Positions 15,933 to 24,700 of a stretch of DNA of 32,610 bases are shown here, piece after piece. The position numbers and the translations under genes were made by a program. Source of the DNA: CAZIAK01 sp964537035 (GTDB taxonomy: Bacteria > Planctomycetota > B15-G4); the NCBI GenBank assembly GCA_964537035.1, contig CAZIAK010000049.1:1-32610 (forward strand), given 5' to 3'. The notes beneath the pieces were generated by a model. The model worked only from the letters and a program-made list of their open reading frames with translations. It did not search any database and was not told the origin of the DNA. How positions within the stretch are numbered: position 1 is the first letter of the stretch; each line of letters begins with the position of its first letter.

Positions 15933-17420
15933 ATGGAGCCATCCCCTCCTGAGGACCACGCCTTGCCAGCGGGAACAACCCCAACGCCCCCCAGCGCGCC
16001 AGCCCCCGAGGGACAACCCCTTCCCCTGGCCACCGTGCTGCTCTTGGGACTTCTCGCCGCCGCACTGTTCGTGCCCCAGCTGAGCGGGCCCTTCACGGAC
16101 GGGCAGCGGGGCAACTGTGGCGCCATGTTCTCGATCATGGAGCGCAACGAGCGGGCCCTGGGCTGGGCCACCACCCTGGGCGTGCCGGTGCTCAATCCCG
16201 TCCCCCCGGCCGCCGCCGGGCCCCTGGAGACCTACTCTCACCACCCCCCCGGCCTGCCCTGGGCGGTGATGCTCGCGGGACGCCTGCCCTTCGCCATCGA
16301 GACCACCTCACGGCTCGTGGCGCTGCTGCTCACCCTCTGCTCGTGCTGGCTGGCCGCCGACATGGCCGCGCGCCTGGCCGGCAATCCTGCGGGCTTCGCC
16401 ACGGGCCTGCTCATGTTGCTCCTGCCTGCGGGGCTGCACCACGGCCTGCTGGTGAACTACGAGACCATCACCATCACGGCCATGCTCTGGCTGACCCGCT
16501 CGCTGCTTCTACAACGGGGACGGCCCTGGCTGGCCGGGCTGCTCGCGGGCCTGGCTGACTGGTTCGCCCTGTTGCCCCTGGTCTTTACCGTGGGCTCCGT
16601 ACGCCGTGGACGTTGGTTCAGCGCTGCCGCCGGGGGCAGCGCCATGATCGCCGTGACCTTTCTCATGGCTCGGCAGCTCACCCCGGCCTCGGCGGGCGAG
16701 ACCTTGGCCCAGGGTCTGGCGGCGACATTTCTCGGCCCCTTGTTCGACCCCGGCGCGTGGGCCAGGGGCATGGCCCACCACCTCTGGGCCCTGTACTCCC
16801 TGGCCTTGGTTCCCGCCGCCGTCTCGGTGTTCTTGATCGGGCGCAGGCCTGCCGTGCTGCGCCGTGCCTTGTGGGTGCTGCTCGGCTGCGGTGTGAGCAA
16901 CGTGGTCGTGTTCGCACACCACGCCACGTCTCACGAGCACTTCTCCTTGGTGCTCCTGCCGTACGTCGCCCTCTCCACGGCAACGTTATTGTTTCCCTGC
17001 ACCAACCAGATCGTCCGCCTGCGCCTGCTCCCCTCTGCCCTGCTTCTGGGCATCATGGCCACCGGGGCCGTGGCGGTGATCGGCGCCTGGCCTCAACGAC
17101 ACAACACCTCTCAAGCCCAGCGAGCCGACGCCCTGGCAGAGGTCTCAGACCTCTCTGCCGTGTACTTGTTTCCCGGCGGCGTCCCTCTGGTCTTTCTTCA
17201 CCGAGCCCAGCGACACGTGTGGCCGGGCGCCGTGGGTGATCTCCGCGCAGCCCAGGCCGCCACCGCAGACTACAACCAACGCTTCGGCACCCTGACCCTC
17301 CCAGGTCGCCTTGTCCTGGAGACAGAGGCCACCGTGCCGCCGTGGCTCGAAGCGCTCGGCCCCTCCCAGCACGAGGGCCGCTTCAGGATGTGGGACATCC
17401 CACCAGCCACAGAGCACTGA
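15933..17420 (+). CDS. GT-C/PMT_2-like multi-pass membrane protein
   Basis: This is a 495-residue protein with a proline-rich cytoplasmic N-terminus (about 1-30), a first helix (31-50) and an external loop containing GPFTDGQRGNCGAMFSIMERN (52-72). A TYSHHPPGLPWAVMLAG motif (100-116) follows, as in ArnT/PMT_2-type transferases, where an aromatic-HHPP motif comes before the second helix. About eight further helices follow. The C-terminus (about 400-495) is soluble. The ATG at 15933 is preferred to a TTG nine codons earlier, although neither has a strong ribosome site. A role in adding sugars to lipids or proteins outside the membrane is likely by family but not certain. It diverges from the mutase gene with a 74-base gap. 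Confidence 0.72.
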   Translation: MEPSPPEDHALPAGTTPTPPSAPAPEGQPLPLATVLLLGLLAAALFVPQLSGPFTDGQRGNCGAMFSIMERNERALGWATTLGVPVLNPVPPAAAGPLETYSHHPPGLPWAVMLAGRLPFAIETTSRLVALLLTLCSCWLAADMAARLAGNPAGFATGLLMLLLPAGLHHGLLVNYETITITAMLWLTRSLLLQRGRPWLAGLLAGLADWFALLPLVFTVGSVRRGRWFSAAAGGSAMIAVTFLMARQLTPASAGETLAQGLAATFLGPLFDPGAWARGMAHHLWALYSLALVPAAVSVFLIGRRPAVLRRALWVLLGCGVSNVVVFAHHATSHEHFSLVLLPYVALSTATLLFPCTNQIVRLRLLPSALLLGIMATGAVAVIGAWPQRHNTSQAQRADALAEVSDLSAVYLFPGGVPLVFLHRAQRHVWPGAVGDLRAAQAATADYNQRFGTLTLPGRLVLETEATVPPWLEALGPSQHEGRFRMWDIPPATEH

Positions 17421-17721
17421 GCCCAGCGCAAGCGCGTCACCAACGCCCAAACCAGGCGAGCTGCCCCTCCGAAAACACACCACCGTCGACTCGGTGAACA
17501 GCCGAGAACGAACTCACCTCGACGCGGTGGCCAACGCACAGAACGCTGCGATCCTGCAGTCGTCATCAGCGTCTGCCGCGCCGCGTCTGGAACCGCACGG
17601 CGAGTTCCCAAAGCACGACCTGCGCGCTCAGGTCAGCCAGACAAGAACCCCCGAGGGCCACAGTCACCGGCCCTTCCACCGACGAGGGTGGGCCCAAAGG
17701 CCGTGCCCTGGAGCACCGCCC
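17421..17721. other. Intergenic region between convergent genes; no gene seen
   Basis: These 301 bases lie between the ends of the GT-C gene and the proline dehydrogenase gene. I see no open frame with local codon use and no tRNA-like T-loop. A 5-bp stem (CTCGG 17490-17494 / CCGAG 17502-17506) with a 7-base loop and a GGCC/GGCC stem near 17691-17702 are the only structures noticed. Neither is followed by a T-run, so they are weak terminator candidates. Confidence 0.6.
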
Positions 17722-18642
17722 TCAACTGCGACTCAAGAACGCCCGCATGACGTGACGCGCCACTTCTGGATTCCGAGCCAGCCGGCGCATGGAGTAAGCG
17801 TGCCAGTCCTTGCCGTAAGGCACATAGACTCGGACATGGTGGCCTGCTTGACGCAACCGTTCGGCCTCTTGCGCCCGCACGCCCATGAGCAGCTGAAACT
17901 CGTAGTGACGCTCGGCTGCCGGGCCCTTGGCCAAGCCCGCGTCGGCGACGATCTTGACGCAGGCGTCGGCCACTTCGCTGTCATGGGTCGCGAAGGCCAC
18001 GAACGCTCCCCCGTCGACCAGGCGCTGGCTCAGGGCCACGAAGTTGCGTGAGATGTCGTCGGCGTCGGTGTAGGCCACTTCGGCGGGTTCGATGTAGATG
18101 CCCTTGACCAGGCGTACGTCGAGATCTGGGCCCGCCTCCAACAGGCGATCGATGTCATCGGCTGTGCGGAACAACCGAGCCTGCAACACGATGCTCAGGT
18201 TCTTGTGTTCGCCCCGCAGTTTCGCAAACACCGCCAGGGTGTCATCGACCGTGGGCGAGTCCTCCATTTCGAAGCGCAGCCGACGCCCGGCCGCCGCGGC
18301 CTTGTGGCACAGCTGGCCCAGCAGCTCTTCGCACAGGTCTCGGTCGAGGGTCAGCCCCAGGTGCGTGGGCTTGACCGAGATGGAGCAGCCCGGGTCCACG
18401 CCAGCCAAGGCGTCCATGGCCAGGCCGTACTCGTGAGCCGCAGCGTGGGCCTGCTCGGGGCGGGTGATGGCCTCGCCCAACACGTCGATGATCGTGTCGA
18501 AGCCAGAAGCCCCCAGGGTGCGAATGCGCGCCAGGGCGTCGTCGAGTTCGCTCCCGGCCACATAGCGCCGAGCCACTCCCCAGATGACCATCTTTGGCAG
18601 CAGCGGCAGGGTCAATCGAATGACGGAGTCGAACAAGCCCAT
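17722..18642 (-). CDS. Proline dehydrogenase (monofunctional, FAD-dependent)
   Basis: The enzyme oxidises L-proline to pyrroline-5-carboxylate using FAD and passes electrons to the quinone pool. The 306 residues match the short bacterial PRODH type. Seen are SVKPTHLGL (89-97), RFEMEDSP (123-130), VLQARLFRT (152-160), RLVKGIYIEP (177-186), ATHD (218-221), HYEFQLLMGVR (246-256) and the substrate-binding YGKDWHAYSMRRLARNP (276-292). All are where the barrel fold expects them. No pyrroline-5-carboxylate dehydrogenase is encoded in the window, so the second step must be elsewhere. It is the last gene of the putative minus-strand operon, 42 bases after the phosphoesterase gene. No clear ribosome site precedes the ATG. 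Confidence 0.94.
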   Translation of the reverse strand: MGLFDSVIRLTLPLLPKMVIWGVARRYVAGSELDDALARIRTLGASGFDTIIDVLGEAITRPEQAHAAAHEYGLAMDALAGVDPGCSISVKPTHLGLTLDRDLCEELLGQLCHKAAAAGRRLRFEMEDSPTVDDTLAVFAKLRGEHKNLSIVLQARLFRTADDIDRLLEAGPDLDVRLVKGIYIEPAEVAYTDADDISRNFVALSQRLVDGGAFVAFATHDSEVADACVKIVADAGLAKGPAAERHYEFQLLMGVRAQEAERLRQAGHHVRVYVPYGKDWHAYSMRRLARNPEVARHVMRAFLSRS

Positions 18643-18684
18643 GGGTCGGTCAGCCGGAAGAGACCAAGGCGCGAAGCAACAGCA

Positions 18685-19443
18685 TCAGCGCCCGATCTCG
18701 AGGCGGTGACCGCAGAAGTCAGGGATGTTGGGGTTGTCGAAGATCTTTCGCTGCACCCGCGCGATGTCGTAGTCGACGCGCACGAAGCGCACCACGTCGT
18801 CATCGACGATGACACAGGAAGCTCGCGGGTCGCCGTCCCGGGGTTGGCCCACCGAGCCCACGTTGACGATCGCCTTGTCGCCCTTCCACTCGAAGCGGTT
18901 GTCGATCTGGGCTGGCTCCAAGAACTGCAGATCGTGGGTGAACACCCCGGGAAAATGGGTGTGCCCCACGAAGCAGAGCCCCTCGAAGTGATCGAAGATG
19001 TCGCGGATCTTGTCGGGGATGAAGATCACGTCGGGCTTCATGATGTACTCGTGGATCGGATCGCGAGGCGAACCGTGTACGAGCAGGTAGTCACCGAACT
19101 TGTGCGTGGCCGGCAGACCTTCGATGAACTTCCAGCGGGAGCGGCGCAGCGTCCCCGAGAGCAGGGAAGGCTTGAGCATGCGGCGGTTGTATTCGATGAC
19201 CGCCCGAGCCACGGGGTTGAAGTCTTGCGCCCCCTGCATCACGGCTTCGTCGTGATTGCCACAGAGCACGAGGTCGCACCGTTGCATGACCAGGTCGAGG
19301 CAGCGCTCCGGGTCGGGGCCATAGCCCACGATGTCACCGAGGCACATGACCTGCTCAACCCCTTCGGCGTCGAGGCGCTTGAACACGGCCTCCAACGCTT
19401 CGATGTTGCTGTGCAAGTCAGAGATGATGGCCAGCCCACTCAT
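18685..19443 (-). CDS. Calcineurin-like metallophosphoesterase, YfcE/MJ0936-like
   Basis: This is a 252-residue metal-dependent phosphodiesterase or phosphatase. Family motifs occur in order: ISDLHSN (7-13, metal ligands D9 and H11), GDIVGYGPDP (36-45), GNHDE (62-66), LVHGSPRDP (121-129), VGHTHFPG (159-166) and NVGSVGQPRDGDPRAS (194-209). All ligands appear intact. The frame is open 37 codons further upstream, but that part overlaps the nrnA end and lacks similarity, so the ATG at 19443 is used. It follows nrnA with a single base between stop and start (TGA-C-ATG), so it is surely cotranslated. Substrate is unknown. Pairing with a DHH phosphodiesterase hints at nucleotide or oligonucleotide turnover. 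Confidence 0.92.
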   Translation of the reverse strand: MSGLAIISDLHSNIEALEAVFKRLDAEGVEQVMCLGDIVGYGPDPERCLDLVMQRCDLVLCGNHDEAVMQGAQDFNPVARAVIEYNRRMLKPSLLSGTLRRSRWKFIEGLPATHKFGDYLLVHGSPRDPIHEYIMKPDVIFIPDKIRDIFDHFEGLCFVGHTHFPGVFTHDLQFLEPAQIDNRFEWKGDKAIVNVGSVGQPRDGDPRASCVIVDDDVVRFVRVDYDIARVQRKIFDNPNIPDFCGHRLEIGR

Positions 19444-19444
19444 G

Positions 19445-20449
19445 TCATCGGTCTCCCAGCAGCCGGCGCAGGTGCGCCAACATGGACTTGCGGTGTGCCA
19501 CGGCAGAGCTGGCGGGCAGGGTCGTACCGGCGGCGTAGACATGCCCACCGCCACCGAACTGGCTGGCCACGGAGTTCATGTCGAGATCGCCTTGCGAACG
19601 GAGGCTCACGGACATGCTGCCGTCCTCCCGCTCGGTGAACAGGGCCACGATGCGCACGCGCTCACTCGAACGCAGGACGTCGAGAATGGGATCGACCTCG
19701 TAACGCTCGACACCGAGATCCTCCATGAGTTCGTTGCGCACCACTGCCCAGATGAGAGCCCCATCGGACTCTTCGTTCATCGTCCGGGCCACGTGACCCA
19801 AGAGGCGCACCATAGCCGATGAATACGACAGGTAGATGGCGCGAAACATGCCCGGCAGGTCGAGCCGGAACGAGGACAGCTCGGCGACCAGGTCCATGAC
19901 CCGGGCGTTGGTGTTCGGATAGCGGAACCAACCGGTGTCGGTGCAGAGCGACACGAAGACGCTCTCGGCGATCTCGCGGTCGATCTCTCCGCCCACATGC
20001 CTGATGTAGTCGTAGGTCAGGCACCCCGTGGCCGTGGCCGTGGGGTCGTGAATGAAGATGTCCGCGGGGCCGCCGTTGTCGCAGGGATGATGGTCGAAGC
20101 AGACCTTGGTGGCCGGGCTCGTCTCCACGGCGCCTCTCAGAGGGCCCAGGCGGCCGATGGAGGAGAGGTCGCACATGATCACCACGTCGGCGGTGGCCAG
20201 CAGCTCACCGTGCTCCTCGGGGTCGTAGACCTCAACCGTGCGGTTGAACTCCATGAAGCCGTAGCGCGTGCTGAGCGGCTCGTTGAGCAGCGCTCTCGCC
20301 TGCTTTCCCTCAAGCTCAAGGTGCCTTCGCAGTGACGCCACAGCGCCGACGGCATCGCCATCGGCTTTCTCGTGACCAGTGATGACCACGGTGGCTGCGC
20401 CGTCCAGAAGCTGACGGAGAGCGTCGAAACGGGGACGGAGAGCCTCCAT
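19445..20449 (-). CDS. nrnA: DHH-family oligoribonuclease/PAP phosphatase, NrnA type
   Basis: NrnA-type enzymes hydrolyse very short RNA or DNA oligonucleotides and 3'-phosphoadenosine 5'-phosphate, and some act on cyclic-dinucleotide breakdown products. The 334 residues contain HEKADGDAVGA (26-36, metal ligands H26, D30, D32), CDLSS (93-97), DHHPCD (119-124) and CTDTGWFRYPNT (169-180, D171). In the DHHA1 domain QFGGGGHVYAAG (297-308) is present. The order and spacing match NrnA and not RecJ. The frame has an earlier ATG at 20485, which would overlap the amidohydrolase gene by 26 bases. The ATG at 20449, ten bases after that stop, fits the family N-terminus better. It could also act in salvage of DNA degraded during uptake. 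Confidence 0.92.
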   Translation of the reverse strand: MEALRPRFDALRQLLDGAATVVITGHEKADGDAVGAVASLRRHLELEGKQARALLNEPLSTRYGFMEFNRTVEVYDPEEHGELLATADVVIMCDLSSIGRLGPLRGAVETSPATKVCFDHHPCDNGGPADIFIHDPTATATGCLTYDYIRHVGGEIDREIAESVFVSLCTDTGWFRYPNTNARVMDLVAELSSFRLDLPGMFRAIYLSYSSAMVRLLGHVARTMNEESDGALIWAVVRNELMEDLGVERYEVDPILDVLRSSERVRIVALFTEREDGSMSVSLRSQGDLDMNSVASQFGGGGHVYAAGTTLPASSAVAHRKSMLAHLRRLLGDR

Positions 20450-20459
20450 CCGTGGCAAC

Positions 20460-21707
20460 CTAGCCCTGGCCGAAGAGGGTGTCAAGCAGGGCAGCTACGG
20501 GGTTTGCATCAAAGACGGCGCGCCCCTGATGCACGGTGGCGTGCCAGGCAGCGCCCCCCTCGAGAGCCCAACTGGCCAGGCCCTCGGCCGCCAGCTCTTC
20601 GGCGTCGTCAGACAGCCCCCCTAACAGCAGTCCGTCCGCCACCGAACCGGGAGCAAAGCTGGCTGCCTCGGGGTCTTGCCCCAAGGCCCTCCGGCCACCC
20701 GTCGTCGCCCATTCGATGATGCTCTGAGGCGCAACGTCCGGTCGGTCGGCAGCCAGCCGCCCCATCTCTGCCAGCAGATCGACACCGTCATTGCTGACTC
20801 CGGAGTCAGTTCCCAGAGCCAACTGCGCGCCAGCAGCGGCCAGGTCGAGCAGGCGATGGGCTGGTCTTGAGAAGTGCTGGTGTGTGCCGTGGCAATAGAC
20901 CACCCGTGCCCGCCGCTCGCCGAGCAAGGCGACGTCGTCGTCATCGAGATCATTGCCATGGATGACAACGCACCCCGCTCGCAACAGGCCCAGTTGGTCG
21001 GCCCAGGGGATGGGCCGCGCCCCCGGTGCCTCGGCGAAGGGGCGACCCCGACCGATGGTCTCCAAAAAGCTCACGAAAGGGCCGTCGCCGTGGGTCAAGT
21101 AGCGGGTCTCGTCAACAGATTCCGCGAGGTGCATTGCCAGGGGAAGGGCCCGGCGCCGGGCCGCACGAACGATCTCCGGCAGGACCTCTGAGTTCACCGA
21201 ATAGGGGGCGTGAGGGGACAGGCCCACCGCGCCTCCCAGCTGGTTCACGACGTCGAGGGCCCCGGCCAGTCGAGCTCGGGCCGACTCCGCACCCACACCC
21301 ACGAGCTCCAGGTAGGACACGCCGTCGAGGCCAGCCGATCGGCGCCCTGCCGTGGCCACACCCCGTGACGCGTCCACGTCACCAATGGCCACGACCCCAC
21401 GGCGGGCCAGGGCAGCGGCCTGACAGGCAGCTCCTGCGCGCACATCCGCTGATTCGCCACGGGCCGCCCCCACGGCGAGTAGCCAGTCGGCGAAGCGACC
21501 CTGATCTGGCACGGGCGGCGCACCCGCGAGATCGAGGTGGGCGTGAGCGTTCACCAGCCCGGGGAGCAGCAGCGCGTCCAGCTGGGGTTCACCCTGGGCG
21601 ACGCCGAGCGCAACGGTGCGGCCGTTGGCCACGACCCAGTGCGCGGGAGCCAGCACCTGGCCGTCGCCCGTCAGAGCAGCCCGCACAGAGACGGCGAAGC
21701 CGGACAC
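20460..21707 (-). CDS. Amidohydrolase, deaminase-like (ATZ/TRZ or aminofutalosine deaminase type)
   Basis: This is a metal-dependent hydrolase of the amidohydrolase superfamily, 415 residues. Metal and active-site motifs are NAHAHLD (53-59, H55 and H57), SPHAPYSV (164-171), MHLAES (192-197, H193), VIHGND (248-253, H250), YCHGTHQHFSRP (271-282) and LGTDSGVSND (298-307, D301). This layout is that of the cytosine/guanine/chlorohydrolase branch. The CHGTHQHF motif is reminiscent of aminodeoxyfutalosine deaminases of the menaquinone pathway, but I cannot separate that from MTA/SAH or other deaminases. Start is GTG, five bases after the giant lipoprotein stop, with no good ribosome site. It is likely part of the same transcript as nrnA. 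Confidence 0.88.
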   Translation of the reverse strand: MSGFAVSVRAALTGDGQVLAPAHWVVANGRTVALGVAQGEPQLDALLLPGLVNAHAHLDLAGAPPVPDQGRFADWLLAVGAARGESADVRAGAACQAAALARRGVVAIGDVDASRGVATAGRRSAGLDGVSYLELVGVGAESARARLAGALDVVNQLGGAVGLSPHAPYSVNSEVLPEIVRAARRRALPLAMHLAESVDETRYLTHGDGPFVSFLETIGRGRPFAEAPGARPIPWADQLGLLRAGCVVIHGNDLDDDDVALLGERRARVVYCHGTHQHFSRPAHRLLDLAAAGAQLALGTDSGVSNDGVDLLAEMGRLAADRPDVAPQSIIEWATTGGRRALGQDPEAASFAPGSVADGLLLGGLSDDAEELAAEGLASWALEGGAAWHATVHQGRAVFDANPVAALLDTLFGQG

Positions 21708-21712
21708 GGCGT

Positions 21713-24700
21713 TCAGAAGCCCGCGTTTCTCAGGTCGAGGGAGAACTCGTCAATGGCCACGTTGCGGAACGTCGCCGGAGGCACATGGCCGAGGTCGTCG
21801 AAGAGGCCGTCCACTTCGACCCGGAAGCGCACGAAGATCTTGCCCGCCGCGATGGGTCGGGCGATCTCGGGCAGCATGGGCACCTGGGGATTCAGCGAGA
21901 GAGCCATGGTGCCGCCGTCTGTGGGCAGCAGGAAGGGGCTGACCTTCCAGAGCTTCGACACGTTGGGATCCGTGGCCACCACGATGTTCAGGATCACCTG
22001 GTCGGGATCCCAGGCCACCGCACTCGGCACCACAGGCACGCCCAGGTGAGTCAAGTGCGCCAACGCATGGGCGCCTGTGGTCGAGATCCCTTCGTTGCCA
22101 GGGCTGAAGTCGAAGGAGAGCACCGTCCCCGCCAAGGCATCCGTGGCGGTCATCACCGAACCCACCTCTGCGAAGGCCATGCCCGTGAACTCGATGTCGA
22201 GGGGCACACCATCTCGGACGACGGAGTAGACAGCCGTGGGTGTGGGGGGCGCAAAGTCTGTGGTGGCAGGAACCGCCGCGCTGAGGCTGCGGGCAGTGAA
22301 ACCGACCAGCAGATTCTGGCGGTTGTCTGCGATGACCAGCCACTCTTGCTGGCCTCGTTCGACGTAGGCCATGGCCCCCTCGAGCTTCACCGGCAGGGTG
22401 ATCGTGCGCAGGAAGTCCCCACTGGTCCGATCGATGACGTGCACCTTGCCTGTGGCCCGTTCCAAGAGGAACAGCTCGTTGTTGCCGATGTCGTAGGCCA
22501 TGGACACGATGTTGACCGCCGAATCGGTCACACCGGGAATCGCCGGGATCAAGACCGGCGGGTTCGAGGCGAGGCTGTGAATCTGCGTCGCCACTTCGCC
22601 CGGCGTGTAGAGCACATCCGCTGCGTTGCTGTCGTAGATCAGACCTGTGCGCGCTGAGATCAGGTCGTAGACGGGGTAGAACGTCGTCGACGCCTGGCTG
22701 GGGTCGAGGAAGCCGTTGCTGTCGACCGTGGTCCAGTTGAACGAGACGTTGAACGGAGGGAGGTCGAAGCCTCCCGGGCCCCCGTCGGGACCCGCCGCCG
22801 TGAAGCCCCAGGTCAGCCCGGTCTCGATGACCGCATCACCATCGGTGTCGGCTGCGTAGGAGATCTGCAGGCTCTCCACCTCGGGATTGGCCAGGCCTGT
22901 GTTGAAGAAGCGACTCTGGCCCAGGGACCGGGGTTGGCCCAGCAGTCGACCCAGGTTCTCTTCGCCCACCGCCGGACTGGTGAGCCCGGCGAAAGCAGGA
23001 ACCAACAGGTCGTCATCGAAGGTCTCCAGGCGAACGAAGCCGCCGCCGCCCTGGCCTCCTTGGCCTTGACCCGCCGCACCGCCACCTGGCCCGCCCGCTG
23101 CGGACACCTGAGCACCTTGAAAGATGACCATGCCTTCACCGGCGCCCAGCTCGATGCTGCCGCCGCCGCCACCCCCACCACCGGCGATCTGCTTGCCCAG
23201 CACCTCGGTGACGAAACCACCCGCACCACCTTCAGCCAGGACCTCACCGGCTGCACGCACGGTCAGTGTCTTCGCCGTCTCGATGCGCAGCGTACTGCCG
23301 CCCGCGCCGCCGCCCGCTCCGGGCGAGATGAGCGGCAGGGTGGCTGGTGACGAGTTGATGGTCCCCGTCACCGAGGCGCCGCTGCCGCCGCCCCCCGCCC
23401 CGGCCACGCCGAAGGGAGGCAAGATGAGATAGGGAACGTCGACGCCCGTTGTCAGGCCAGGCCCGTTGACGCCTCCGCTGCCGTCGGTCAGACCGATGGG
23501 CGCGTCGAAGGGCCCCACGGGAGCCAAGGTCAGTGTCACCCCATCGGGGCTCACCGCGGTGATCACGAATCTCCAGCCGTTGTTCGGCGCGTCGGGTACG
23601 AGGATGTGGCCCACCAGGGCGCCAGGCGCAAGGCTCAGGGGGTCGGTACCCGCTGTCGCCGAGACCAGGTCGAAAGTCAAATCCGTGATGGCCCTGCCTA
23701 GACCGCGCATAGCAGGCAGCCCACCCAGGGCGCCAGCGGCATCGTCAAGCGCCACGCCGAACGACGAGCTGCGTTGGTTGAAGGTGATATCGGACACGGG
23801 GCCGCTGAAGTCCCCCACCATGCCCGGCTCGAGGGAGCCGCCACCACCGCCGCCGCCACCGGCAGTCTGGATCACGGGAGCGTTCACCACAACGTACGGT
23901 GCGGCTCCCTGTCCACCTCGGGACACTCCCGCGTAGTCTGCTCCCGTCTCCCCGGCCAGCTGGCCCAAGAGGTAGCTGTCGCCTGCGGAGGCGAGAGACG
24001 CGAACGACGGCGTGGGAAAGACGCTGATGTTCTTGGAGGCGGCCAGCATGGACTCACCTGCGTCACTCACGATCTCGATGGTCGACCCGGAGCCATCGAC
24101 AGTCACGCTCTTGACCACGAAGGTGGGGTGATTCTCATCGATGTTCTGGTTGGCCGTGCCGCTGTTGGGGCCGTTGTTCGGTGGCTGGGCCACAGGCGCC
24201 GTGCTGCCCACGCCGAGGTTCGGCTGCAGCAAGATCTTGCCATCAAGCACCAGCTGTTCCAGCGCTCCCCCTGGGGCGAGTGCGGAGAGATCCCTGTCCA
24301 CATCTACGAGCGTGGTGGCGGAGAGGGTGGCGCTGCGGCCGATGACTCCGGCGAGCTTGGGGTCGGCCAGATCGAAGGGCAGCCCAGGCGCAGCCACAGG
24401 CGGCGACACCAGGGTCAGCTCGATGGTGTCGAACAGCCCGTCGGCGTCCGTGTCCCGGCCAAGCAGGGCGTGCCCGCCTGACCCACCATCTCCCGAGGCT
24501 CCCGGCGCGAAACCACCTGCGCTCCCTTGGCCGAAGTACGTCGAGTAGCCGTTCACACCAGCAGATGTGGGCACCGTGACCTCTGCACCCGCGGCGGTCA
24601 GCACCTCGACCTTGCCAGCGATGTCGACGATGCCACTCACCAGCAGATCGAAAGGCGCCATCCGCTGATCGAGCGGGTGTCCCGGGCTCTGCACCATGAA

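Noticed and set aside
14416..16083. Long plus-strand open frame opposite the phosphohexomutase
   Set aside because: It mirrors the mutase reading frame and has no recognisable protein pattern. The mutase motifs are unambiguous.
17485..17510. Intrinsic terminator between the convergent genes
   Set aside because: The stem is only 5 bp with a 7-base loop and no T-run, too weak to call.
18205..19638. Long plus-strand open frame across proline dehydrogenase and the phosphoesterase
   Set aside because: It crosses two well-conserved genes in antisense, which is a shadow.
23040..23410. Simple sequence tract giving phase variation by frameshift
   Set aside because: The tracts are mixed GGN codons, not homopolymers or uniform trinucleotides, and the frame stays open throughout.
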